From NCBI RefSeq assembly GCF_010994755.1, contig NZ_WHSB02000015.1, positions 1 to 64,000 on the forward strand: DNA of 64,000 nucleotides. The letters are read 5' to 3'. Source of the DNA: Shinella lacus (GTDB lineage: Bacteria > Pseudomonadota > Alphaproteobacteria > Rhizobiales > Rhizobiaceae). This document shows positions 55,096 to 63,065 of this stretch, piece after piece. A program made the position numbers and the translations under genes. The notes under the pieces are model-generated. The model saw only the letters and a list, made by a program, of their open reading frames with translations, ran no database searches and was not told where the DNA came from. Within the stretch, counting starts at the first letter, position 1. Each line of letters starts with the position of its first letter.

Positions 55096-56082
55096 TCAGA
55101 TCTTTGGGTTCAGCAGGGCGTCGATCTTCGGATCGGCCATGTTTTCCTTGGTCACCAGGTTGGCGCCGGTATCAACGAAGGTTTCCACCTTTTCGCCCTT
55201 GGAGACCGCGAGCGCCGTCTTCACGCCGTCATAGCCCATGCGGTACGGATCCTGCACGACGAGGCCGGCGAGCACGCCTTCCTTGAGGAAGCCGACGGTC
55301 TTTTCATCCGAGTCGAAACCGATGACCTTGATCTTGTCGCCGAGCTTGTTTTCCGCGATCGCCTGGCCCACGCCCTGCGCCATGATAAGGTTGGAGGCGA
55401 AGACGCCGACGAGGTTCGGGTTGGCGGTGATGAGGTCGGTCATCATGTTGAGGCCGGTGGTCGCCTGGCCATCCGCATATTTGTCAGCCACGACGCTGAG
55501 GCCCGGATATTTGGTCTTGATCTGATCCAGGAAGCCTTCACGGCGCTGGTCGAGCGAGCCGACGCCCGGCAGGCTGGTGATGATGGCGATCTCGCCCTCT
55601 TCCTTGCCGGTTGCGGCCTTGACCGCCGCGGCAAGGCCATCGGCGGCGATGCGGCCGCCCTGCACGTTGTCGGTCGTCAGGAACGAGGTGAAGGCCTTCG
55701 AATCCGCGCCGGAGTCGATGCCGATGATCGGCACGGACTTTGCCGCTTCGTCGACCGGCTTGCCGAGCGCCTTGAACTCCGTCGGCGAGATGACGACGGC
55801 GGCCGGGCCACCCGCGACGGCGTTTTCGAGAATGCTGATCTGGCCGTTGATGTCGGATTCCGACTGCGCGCCGAGCTCCGGCACGTTGACACCGAGATCC
55901 TTGCCGGCGGCGCGCGCGCCCGCAAGCACGATCTGCCAGTAGAAGGACGTGGTGTCCTTGACGATGATCGGGATGGTGACTTCCTGCGCGAAGGACGCGG
56001 CAGGGGCCATGGTGGCGAGGACTGCGGCACCCGCCAGCGCCGTAAAGGCGCGGCGAGACAGAAGCGATCTTACAATGCTCAT
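55096..56082 (-). CDS. sugar ABC transporter substrate-binding protein (RbsB-like)
   Basis: Periplasmic binding protein of 328 residues. The signal peptide (1-32) has a twin-arginine-like LSRRAFTAL before the hydrophobic core and ends at AAASFA-QEV. The mature part has the CUT2 fold (GGPAAVVISP, IGIDSGAD, VIGFDSDEKT). Inferred ligand: L-fucose or a similar sugar, from the neighbouring enzymes. First gene of the importer operon; a GntR-type palindrome lies upstream. Confidence 0.92.
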   Translation of the reverse strand: MSIVRSLLSRRAFTALAGAAVLATMAPAASFAQEVTIPIIVKDTTSFYWQIVLAGARAAGKDLGVNVPELGAQSESDINGQISILENAVAGGPAAVVISPTEFKALGKPVDEAAKSVPIIGIDSGADSKAFTSFLTTDNVQGGRIAADGLAAAVKAATGKEEGEIAIITSLPGVGSLDQRREGFLDQIKTKYPGLSVVADKYADGQATTGLNMMTDLITANPNLVGVFASNLIMAQGVGQAIAENKLGDKIKVIGFDSDEKTVGFLKEGVLAGLVVQDPYRMGYDGVKTALAVSKGEKVETFVDTGANLVTKENMADPKIDALLNPKI

Positions 56083-56150
56083 CAGATTTCTCCTCTCTAG
56101 TGCTCCCTGTTGCTTATGCGATCGCGTCGCAGGAAGCGGACAACTCGATC

Positions 56151-56164
56151 TTTTATCGATAAAA
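56151..56164. promoter_or_regulatory. operator palindrome of the importer operon
   Basis: TTTTATCGATAAAA is a perfect 14-base palindrome 69 bases before the binding-protein start. A related site (TTTTATCGGCAATA) occurs in front of the regulator gene. Such AT-rich palindromes with CG at the centre fit a GntR (FadR-type) operator. Confidence 0.6.
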
Positions 56165-56291
56165 AACAGTATTGCTCCACGCTATACCCGCCTGCCCTCC
56201 TTGGCAAGCAAGCAATCCCTTGCAAAAAACCGTGTCCTTTCAGGCATTCCAGTCATCGCCATCCGTCCTCCCAAACGGTGGCCGCAGGTGT

Positions 56292-56738
56292 TCAGACCCG
56301 GTAGACCTCATGCGGGTGCACGACACCCTTCTTCAGAATGATATTGCCATAAAGCCGGAACTCCGTCGTGGCGACAATATAGGCGGCCTTCTTCGCCATC
56401 TCGTAGAAGGCGAAGCGCTCGACGGCATGCACCGTGAAGTCGCCGGCGAGCCGCTGCACGAGATCCTGGAAAGTGACGCAAATTTCCGGCACCGCGGCCG
56501 GATCACCGACGACCTCCATGCGCCAGGCCGCCTCGGGCACGATGGTATCGAGCGGCATATGGGCAAGGATGGCCTCGGTGATCGACACCGCATCGACGCC
56601 GTCCGCCCGGATCACCTTAGGGCCGAGAAAACTCGACGGAAAATTCGCGTCCGCAATGACGATGTCGTCGCCATGGCCCATGGTCCTGATCGCGTGCAGC
56701 AGGTCCGGCCCGAGCAGCGGATGAATACCCTTCAACAT
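56292..56738 (-). CDS. fucU: FucU/RbsD family sugar mutarotase
   Basis: Protein of 148 residues of the RbsD/FucU family, interconverting the anomers of L-fucose or ribose. The family blocks MGHGDDIVIADANFP and TTEFRLYGNIILKKGVV are intact, with active-site His22 and Tyr in the last block. Length and pattern are closer to FucU. It lies 28 bases after the aldo/keto reductase gene in the same direction. Confidence 0.88.
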   Translation of the reverse strand: MLKGIHPLLGPDLLHAIRTMGHGDDIVIADANFPSSFLGPKVIRADGVDAVSITEAILAHMPLDTIVPEAAWRMEVVGDPAAVPEICVTFQDLVQRLAGDFTVHAVERFAFYEMAKKAAYIVATTEFRLYGNIILKKGVVHPHEVYRV

Positions 56739-56765
56739 GGTTCTGCCGATCCTCCCAGATCGAAA

Positions 56766-57785
56766 TCATTGCCGGACGGCGTCGTCTCCCAGTTCCGGCG
56801 CAACGAGTATATGCGGCTCGAAAGCCGGATAAATGTCTTTCGAGAACGTCATGCGCGCGAGCGCCATATTGCGATGAAGGCTCTCCCGCTTCGCCGTGCC
56901 CAGAAGCACGCAAGCGACGGCGGGATGCTCCAGCGGAAATTTCAGCGCCGGTGCGGCGAGCGGCACATGCTGCCCGCGCGCGATCTCCATCATCGCGCGC
57001 ACCTTGCCCGCCACCTCCGGCGTTGCCGGCATATAGTCGAAATGCGCGCCTTCGACCGGACCCGTCGCCAGGATGCCGGAATTGAACACGCCGCCCACCA
57101 CGAGGGAGGTGCCCTTCTCCTCGCAGAGCGGCAGAAGCTCCGCGGCCGCGGAACGGTCGAGCAGCGTATAGCGCCCGGCAAGCAGGATGCAGTCGAGATC
57201 GGCATGCCGCAGCACATCCAGGCAGACCGGCACCTCGTTGACGCCGAGCCCGAAGGCCTTGATGGCGCCGGAGGACTTGAGCTCTTCCAGCGCCTTCAAG
57301 CCGGAGTCGAGAAGCGCGCGCAGGTGAACGGCGTTGCGCTCGGCACCGTGCGTATAGACACCGATATCGTGCACATAGAGCATGTCGATGCGGTTCAGCC
57401 CAAGCCGCGCATGGCTGAGTTCGACCGAGCGCATGATGCCATCGTAGCTGTAGTCGTAATGCACATCGAAGGGCAGCGGATCGACATAGCCGTAGGCCGG
57501 CACCTTGTCGTCGGCGACGGGCACCATGATGCGGCCGACCTTGCTGGACAGCACGTAACTGCCCTTCGGCTTGTCGCGCAGGAAATCGCCAGTGCGGCGC
57601 TCCGCCAGGCCGAAGCCATACCAGGGCGCGGTGTCGAAATAGCGCACGCCCTCCTGCCAGGCGGCATCGAGCGTCGCCATCGCCGTATCACGCGGGCAGG
57701 CCCGGTAGAGCCCGCCAAGCGCTGCGGTGCCGAAACCATATTCGGTCACGGCGAGGCCCGTCCTGCCGATGGTCCGCGTTTTCAT
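56766..57785 (-). CDS. aldo/keto reductase, L-fucose/D-threo-aldose 1-dehydrogenase-like
   Basis: Protein of 339 residues of the AKR superfamily. Active-site residues Asp51 and Tyr56 (FDTAPWYGFG), Lys82 (LSSKVGR) and His (YVHDIG) are present. The sequence resembles the Pseudomonas-type L-fucose dehydrogenase/D-threo-aldose 1-dehydrogenase group, which oxidises L-fucose to L-fuconolactone; pyridoxal 4-dehydrogenase is a close relative and an alternative. GGAGG lies 5 bases before the ATG. It starts the AKR-fucU pair, divergent from the GntR gene. Confidence 0.82.
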   Translation of the reverse strand: MKTRTIGRTGLAVTEYGFGTAALGGLYRACPRDTAMATLDAAWQEGVRYFDTAPWYGFGLAERRTGDFLRDKPKGSYVLSSKVGRIMVPVADDKVPAYGYVDPLPFDVHYDYSYDGIMRSVELSHARLGLNRIDMLYVHDIGVYTHGAERNAVHLRALLDSGLKALEELKSSGAIKAFGLGVNEVPVCLDVLRHADLDCILLAGRYTLLDRSAAAELLPLCEEKGTSLVVGGVFNSGILATGPVEGAHFDYMPATPEVAGKVRAMMEIARGQHVPLAAPALKFPLEHPAVACVLLGTAKRESLHRNMALARMTFSKDIYPAFEPHILVAPELGDDAVRQ

Positions 57786-57823
57786 GCATCCTCCCGGCCG
57801 GCGTCCTCTCGCCGGCATTTGTC

Positions 57824-57839
57824 TTTTATCGGCAATAGA
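57824..57839. promoter_or_regulatory. operator-like site before the GntR gene
   Basis: TTTTATCGGCAATAGA shares TTTTATCG with the perfect palindrome at 56151. It lies in the 190-base divergent region between the aldo/keto reductase and the regulator, at a place where it could control both. Confidence 0.45.
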
Positions 57840-57975
57840 CAGATCATCGTCAATGGGTAATATGCACGAAGGAGGAAACGGAGATGCCGACGGGCGGACG
57901 CGATGCGGCTGGTCGCCTGGTCATTTGCCCGATCAGCCATTAAGGGACGCGACATCCCAGGAACCGGCGGCACCC

Positions 57976-58854
57976 ATGGCCAAACAGAACAACGTCTTCA
58001 AGGACGCCTTCAATCGCTGCGTCAAGCTGCTCGAGCAATCGGCAAGCCTGCCCTCGGAGCCCGAGCTTGGCGCCGCGCTCGGCGTGAGCCGCACGACCGT
58101 GCGCGCGATCCTGACCCGGCTTGAAGATGTCGGGCTGCTCGCCTGGGAGAAGCGCCGCAAGATCGTGCTGCGCAAGCCGCTCGCCTCCGATTATTTTCCG
58201 ACGGAAGAGACGGATTCGCTCTCCGAAATCATCGAGCGCAGCTTCATGCGCCGGATTCTCGCCGGCGGCGCGGAGCCGGGCATGCAGATCAACGAGCTGG
58301 AACTGGCGCGCGAGATCGGCATCGGCACCACCAGCGTGCGCGAATTCCTCATCCGCTTCAGCCGCTTCGGCCTCATCGAGAAGCGGCCGAACAGCCATTG
58401 GGTGCTGAAGGGCTTTACCCGCGAATTCGCGCTGGAACTGACGGAGGTGCGCGAAATGTTCGAGCTGCGCTCGGCCGCCGCCTTCGCGCGCCTGCCGGCG
58501 GAGCATCCCGCCTGGCTGGAACTCGATGCGATCGAGTCAGTGCATCACGCCATTCTCGGCGATATCGAAAATCGTTACCTGGATTTCTCCGAGCTCGACG
58601 AGCGCTTCCACCTCTTGGTGCACCGCGCTTCGAAGAACCGTTTCATCGTCGATTTCTACGACGTCATCGCCATCGTCTTCCACTATCACTACCAGTGGAA
58701 CAAAACGAATGCCCGCCAGCGTAATGCAAGGGCAATGGAGGAACACCTCGCCTATATCGCGGCATTGCGCTCACGCGATCCCACACAGATCGAGGATGCC
58801 TGCCGGCGCCACCTGAAATCGGCGCGCGAAACCCTGCTGCAATCCATCAACTGA
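57976..58854 (+). CDS. GntR family regulator with two winged-helix domains and FCD
   Basis: Protein of 292 residues, longer than typical FadR-type regulators (about 230). It has one GntR winged helix at about 5-68 (PELGAALGVSRTTVRAILTR), a second at about 83-147 (ELELAREIGIGTTSVREFLIR) and an FCD ligand domain at about 150-290 with metal-type residues DERFHLLVH, EEHLAYI and RRHLKSA. The ATG at 57976 was chosen; an ATG at 57850-57859 would extend it with unrelated residues. It is divergent from the sugar genes and followed after 10 bases by a mannitol-dehydrogenase-family gene. Confidence 0.85.
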   Translation: MAKQNNVFKDAFNRCVKLLEQSASLPSEPELGAALGVSRTTVRAILTRLEDVGLLAWEKRRKIVLRKPLASDYFPTEETDSLSEIIERSFMRRILAGGAEPGMQINELELAREIGIGTTSVREFLIRFSRFGLIEKRPNSHWVLKGFTREFALELTEVREMFELRSAAAFARLPAEHPAWLELDAIESVHHAILGDIENRYLDFSELDERFHLLVHRASKNRFIVDFYDVIAIVFHYHYQWNKTNARQRNARAMEEHLAYIAALRSRDPTQIEDACRRHLKSARETLLQSIN

Positions 58855-58864
58855 CGAGACCGCC

Positions 58865-59956
58865 ATGCGAACCCCCATCCTGCAATTCGGAACCAGCCGC
58901 TTTTTGCAGGCCCATGCGGATCTCTTCGTCAGCGAAGCGCTGGAGAAGGGCGAAGCGCTTGGCCGCATCACCGTCGTCCAGACGACAGGTTCGCCGGAAC
59001 GCGCCGGCCGGCTTGCGGCCCTTGCGGCACCGGGCGGCTTTCCTGTCATCGTGCGCGGGCGCAAGGACGGGCGGGAGATCAACCGCGAACAGCATGTCAC
59101 CAGCGTCGCCCGCACGCTTTCGACGGCGAGCGACTGGGACGAGGTCGTCCGCGTCTTCTGCGACGAATCCGAGGTCGTGCTCTCCAATACCGGCGATACC
59201 GGCTACAGGATCGGGCAGGTCGATCTCGCCGACGCGGTGCCGGCCTCCTTCCCGGGGAAATTGCTGGCGCTGCTGCATGCCCGCTTTCAGGCGGGCGGGC
59301 GCCGGCTGACCATGCTGCCCTGCGAGCTCATCTCGCGAAACGGCGAGGTATTGAAGCGACACGTGCTCGGGCTGCAAGCCGATCGTTACCCGGATTCTGC
59401 ATTCTCGGCCTGGCTATCGGAAAAGGTGATCTGGGCGAATACGCTGGTCGACCGCATCGTTTCGGAACCCATCGAGCCGGCCGGCGCGATTGCGGAACCC
59501 TATGCGCTCTGGGCGATCGAAAATCAGCCGGGCCTGACCGTGCCGTGCAGGCACGCGAACATTCTCGTCGTCGATGACCTGACGCCCTACGAAAAGCTCA
59601 AGCTGCACATCCTCAATCTCGGCCATACGGTGCTGGCGGATATCTGGATGAAGGAAAACCGGCCGGCGGAGGAAACGGTGAAGGCAATCCTTGGCGATGC
59701 CGGCATTCGCGAGAGGCTTCTAACGATCTATCGCGATGAGGTGATTCCCGGTTTCGCCGCCAAGGGGCTGGGCAAACAGGCGGAAGACTATGTGGCGGCA
59801 ACGCTGGAGCGCTTCGACAATCCGTTTCTGGAGCACCGCATGCGCGAGATCGCCAACCACCATGCGGAAAAGCTGGTTCGCCGCATCGTCGACTTCAAGG
59901 CCTGGACGCCGGACGTGCCGATGCCCAGGCTCACGGCCATCGTGGCGGCTCAGTAG
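58865..59956 (+). CDS. mannitol dehydrogenase family oxidoreductase, short form
   Basis: Protein of 363 residues of the polyol/hexuronate dehydrogenase superfamily (mannitol, fructuronate and tagaturonate reductases). The nucleotide-binding start is ILQFGTSRFLQAHADLF; SNTGDTGYR is typical, and the catalytic KLHILNLGHT block with Lys-Asn-His is present. The family usually has about 480 residues, so this member is short in its C-terminal domain. Substrate unknown; context suggests a keto-sugar acid intermediate. It is probably cotranscribed with the GntR gene. Confidence 0.8.
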   Translation: MRTPILQFGTSRFLQAHADLFVSEALEKGEALGRITVVQTTGSPERAGRLAALAAPGGFPVIVRGRKDGREINREQHVTSVARTLSTASDWDEVVRVFCDESEVVLSNTGDTGYRIGQVDLADAVPASFPGKLLALLHARFQAGGRRLTMLPCELISRNGEVLKRHVLGLQADRYPDSAFSAWLSEKVIWANTLVDRIVSEPIEPAGAIAEPYALWAIENQPGLTVPCRHANILVVDDLTPYEKLKLHILNLGHTVLADIWMKENRPAEETVKAILGDAGIRERLLTIYRDEVIPGFAAKGLGKQAEDYVAATLERFDNPFLEHRMREIANHHAEKLVRRIVDFKAWTPDVPMPRLTAIVAAQ

Positions 59957-60747
59957 CCGCTGCGTTCGCCCGCCTTCTCCTCGCCGAGGAAGCGGCGGCG
60001 CAGGCCATCAGCCGCGGAGACGAGGCAGGTGACGTCGGTGCCGATCGCCATGAAATCCGCACCGAGATCGCGGTAGATTTCGGCCTGCGGCAGCGACACG
60101 GTCATGATGCCCCGCGCCTTGCCGGCCGCCTTGATGCGCTGGAAGGCATCGGTGATGGCCGCCAGAACCTCCGGTGCGCCGGGTTCGCCCAGCAGCCCCA
60201 TGTCGGCTGCGAGGTCCGACGGGCCGATGAACAGGCCGTCGACACCCTCCACCGCGGCAATCTCGTCGATCGCGGCAAGGCCGGCGCGGCTTTCGATCTG
60301 CACGATCAGGCAGATTTCGTCGTTGGCGGTTGCGAGATAATCCGGCACACGGTTGAAGTCGCTCGCTCGGCCAAGGCCGGCGCCGACACCGCGAATGCCA
60401 TGGGGCGGATAGCGCACGGCGCGCACCAGCGCCTCCGCCTCGGCCGCCGATTCGACCATCGGAATGAGGAACGTCTGCACGCCCTGATCGAGCAGCTGCT
60501 TCAACAGCCAGGCCTCGCCCATCGGCGGGCGCACCATGGCGTGGCTCGGCGAATGGCGCAGCGCGCCGATCTGCGCGCTGATCAGCGGCATGTCGTTCGG
60601 GCCGTGCTCGCCGTCGATCAGCAGCCAGTCATAACCGCTGCCCGAGAGGATTTCCGCGGCATAGGCGCTGCCGAGCGCCACCCACAGGCCGAGCTGGAAC
60701 CGGCCCTCGCGAAGGGCCGCCTTGAAGGCGTTTCTGGGTGCTGCCAC
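59950..60747 (-). CDS. HpcH/HpaI family aldolase
   Basis: Class II aldolase of 265 residues. Catalytic His48 (DGEHGPND) and Arg73 (MVRPPMGE), and metal ligands Glu152 (QIESRAG) and Asp178 (GPSDLAADMG) are all present. HpaI-type enzymes cleave 2-keto-3-deoxy acids; 2-keto-3-deoxy-L-rhamnonate aldolase (giving pyruvate and L-lactaldehyde) is a close relative. The start is GTG at 60747 with GGGAAA upstream. Its 3' end overlaps the convergent oxidoreductase by 7 bases. Confidence 0.88.
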   Translation of the reverse strand: MAAPRNAFKAALREGRFQLGLWVALGSAYAAEILSGSGYDWLLIDGEHGPNDMPLISAQIGALRHSPSHAMVRPPMGEAWLLKQLLDQGVQTFLIPMVESAAEAEALVRAVRYPPHGIRGVGAGLGRASDFNRVPDYLATANDEICLIVQIESRAGLAAIDEIAAVEGVDGLFIGPSDLAADMGLLGEPGAPEVLAAITDAFQRIKAAGKARGIMTVSLPQAEIYRDLGADFMAIGTDVTCLVSAADGLRRRFLGEEKAGERSGY

Positions 60748-60814
60748 GATCTTTCCCTCTCAAAACGGAAACCGGCCGGCATAATGCCGGCCGGATCTTC
60801 ACGATGGATGCTGC

Positions 60815-62266
60815 TCAGGCGATGCCGCCGAGGCAGACATATTTGACTTCCATGAACTCCTCGATGCCGTATTTCGAGCCTTCGCGGCCGAGACCGGACA
60901 GCTTGACGCCACCAAAGGGCGCTTCCGCCGTGGAGATCAGGCCGGTATTGACGCCGACCATGCCATATTCCAGCGCCTCGGCGACGCGGAAGACGCGCGA
61001 CAGTTCCTTGGCATAGAAATAGGAGGCGAGGCCGAATTCCGTGTCGTTCGCCTGGGTGATGACGTCATCCTCGTCCTTGAAGCGGAAGAGCGGCGCGACC
61101 GGTCCAAAGGTCTCTTCGCGGGCGACGGCCATGTCGGTCGTCACGTCGGCAATGACAGTCGCTTCATAGAAGGTGCCGCCGAGCGCATGGCGCTTGCCGC
61201 CCTGCACGACCCGGCCGCCCTTTTTCAGCGCGTCGGACACGTGTTCCTCGACCTTTTCCAGCGCCGACTGGTCGATCAGCGGGCCGAGGACCACGCCTTC
61301 GTCAAAGCCGTTGCCGGTCTTCAGCTTGCCGACGGCGGCGGCGAGCTTTTCGGAGAAGGCGTCATAGACCGCATCCTGCACATAGATGCGGTTGGCGCAG
61401 ACGCAGGTCTGGCCGTTGTTGCGGAACTTGGCGATCAGCGCGCCTTCGACGGCCGCATCGAGATCCGCATCGTCGAAAACGATGAAGGGCGCATTGCCAC
61501 CGAGTTCGAGGCCGAGCTTCTTGATGGTCGGGGCGCACTGCTTGTAGAGCTCGGCGCCGATTTCCGTCGAGCCGGTGAAGGTGAGCTTGCGCACGATCGG
61601 GTTGGCGGTCATCTCCGCGCCAATCTCGCGGGCGGAGCCCGTGATGACGCTGAACAGGCCGGCGGGCAGGCCGGCGCGCTCGGCGAGGATCGCGATGGCG
61701 ATGGCGGAAAACGGCGTCTGCGAGGCGGGCTTCAGCACCATGGCGCAGCCGGCAGCGAAGGCCGGGCCTGCCTTGCGGGTGATCATGGCATTCGGGAAAT
61801 TCCACGGCGTGATCGCCGCGACGACGCCGATCGGCTGCTTCATCACCAGAAGGCGCTTGTCCTTCTGGTGGCCGGGGATGATGTCGCCATAGACGCGGCG
61901 CGCCTCTTCTGCGAACCATTCGACGAAGCTCGCGCCATAGACGATTTCGCCGGTGGCTTCCGCCAGCGGTTTGCCCTGTTCCATCGTCAGGATGCGGCCG
62001 AGATCGTCCTTGTTCTCGATCATCAAGTCGAACCACTTGCGCAGCACGGCCGAGCGTTCCTTGGCCGTGCGGGCGGCCCAGCCCTTCTGCGCGGCGGCAG
62101 CGGCGTCGATCGCTTCCTTCGTCTCCTTCGCGCCGAGTTTCGGCACGTAGCCGACGAGTTCGCCGGTCGCGGGGTTCTTCACCGCTATGCCGCTCGAATC
62201 CGCTTCGATCCAGCGGGTGCCCACCAGGGCTGCCTGGCGAAGCAGGCTCGGGTCTTTGAAGCTCAT
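60815..62266 (-). CDS. gabD: aldehyde dehydrogenase, succinate-semialdehyde dehydrogenase family
   Basis: Protein of 483 residues. Catalytic Cys288 (GQTCVCANR), Glu254 (LELGGNAP) and Asn157 (PWNFPNA) are intact; the GabD subfamily pattern is clear (NNGQTCVCANRIYVQ, GLISTAEAPFGGVK). Primary activity is likely NADP-dependent succinate-semialdehyde oxidation. In this cluster it could instead oxidise lactaldehyde, which GabD-like enzymes may accept. It lies 68 bases before the aldolase gene in the same direction. Confidence 0.88.
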   Translation of the reverse strand: MSFKDPSLLRQAALVGTRWIEADSSGIAVKNPATGELVGYVPKLGAKETKEAIDAAAAAQKGWAARTAKERSAVLRKWFDLMIENKDDLGRILTMEQGKPLAEATGEIVYGASFVEWFAEEARRVYGDIIPGHQKDKRLLVMKQPIGVVAAITPWNFPNAMITRKAGPAFAAGCAMVLKPASQTPFSAIAIAILAERAGLPAGLFSVITGSAREIGAEMTANPIVRKLTFTGSTEIGAELYKQCAPTIKKLGLELGGNAPFIVFDDADLDAAVEGALIAKFRNNGQTCVCANRIYVQDAVYDAFSEKLAAAVGKLKTGNGFDEGVVLGPLIDQSALEKVEEHVSDALKKGGRVVQGGKRHALGGTFYEATVIADVTTDMAVAREETFGPVAPLFRFKDEDDVITQANDTEFGLASYFYAKELSRVFRVAEALEYGMVGVNTGLISTAEAPFGGVKLSGLGREGSKYGIEEFMEVKYVCLGGIA

Positions 62267-62429
62267 CGGATATCTCCCATTTCGCGATGCCGTTCTGACG
62301 TGTTCGCCAAGCGTTATATTGCCTCCGCCCCCCGTTCGACAATGCGACAGAGAGGTGATTTTACCGCTTCGCGCGGGCGGGCGCCGGGTCTAGAGTTCAC
62401 CCGGAAAAAACCCACATTCGAGGACTGCA

Positions 62430-63023
62430 ATGACTGAAAAGACCGGCCGCACCGCAGATCACGCCATCGACCCCATTTTCCTCGACCGCTGGTCGCCGCG
62501 CGCCTTCACCGGCGAGGCCATGCCGCAGGAGACGCTGTTGTCCCTGTTCGAGGCGGCGCGCTGGGCGCCTTCGGCCGCCAACGGCCAGCCCTGGCGCTTC
62601 GTCTACGGCCATCGCGGCACCGATGCCTTCGAGGCGATCTACCAGACGCTCGACGAGGGCAACCGCCGCTGGGCGGACAAGGCCGCCGTGCTCGCCGTGA
62701 TCATCTCCCAGACCCACCGCAAGAATGCCGACGGCGAAATGCGCCCGGCCTATACCCACGCCTTCGATACGGGTGCCGCCTGGGCCTATCTCGCCCTCCA
62801 GGCCATCCATGCCGGCTACCACGCCCACGGCATGGGCGGCATCGACCGCGCGAAGGCCATGGACGTTCTGGATGTTCCGGAGAGTTTTCGCGTGGAGGCG
62901 GCGGTCGCCATCGGCAAGATCGCGCCCAAGGAGACGCTGCCGGAGGACCTGATGAAGCGCGAGATGCCGAGCGGGCGCAAGGCGGTCGAAGAGTTCGTTT
63001 CCGAAGGCCGGTTTTCCGCCTGA
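62430..63023 (+). CDS. nitroreductase family protein
   Basis: FMN-binding oxidoreductase of 197 residues. The family blocks are RWSPRAFTGEAMP, FEAARWAPSAANGQPWRFVY (FMN contacts) and a C-terminal AVAIGKI. Substrate unknown; such enzymes reduce nitro compounds, quinones or flavin. AGGA precedes the ATG by 6 bases. It is divergent from gabD and convergent with gyrB, with a shared hairpin terminator. Confidence 0.88.
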   Translation: MTEKTGRTADHAIDPIFLDRWSPRAFTGEAMPQETLLSLFEAARWAPSAANGQPWRFVYGHRGTDAFEAIYQTLDEGNRRWADKAAVLAVIISQTHRKNADGEMRPAYTHAFDTGAAWAYLALQAIHAGYHAHGMGGIDRAKAMDVLDVPESFRVEAAVAIGKIAPKETLPEDLMKREMPSGRKAVEEFVSEGRFSA

Positions 63024-63034
63024 CCCCTGAAATG

Positions 63035-63060
63035 AAAGAGCCGCCTCGCGGCGGCTCTTT
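63035..63060. terminator. bidirectional terminator between the nitroreductase gene and gyrB
   Basis: AAAGAGCCGCC / GGCGGCTCTTT forms a perfect 11-bp stem with loop TCGC. It lies between the two convergent stops and has A/T flanks on both sides, so it can end transcription from both. Confidence 0.8.
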
Positions 63061-63065
63061 AGGGA

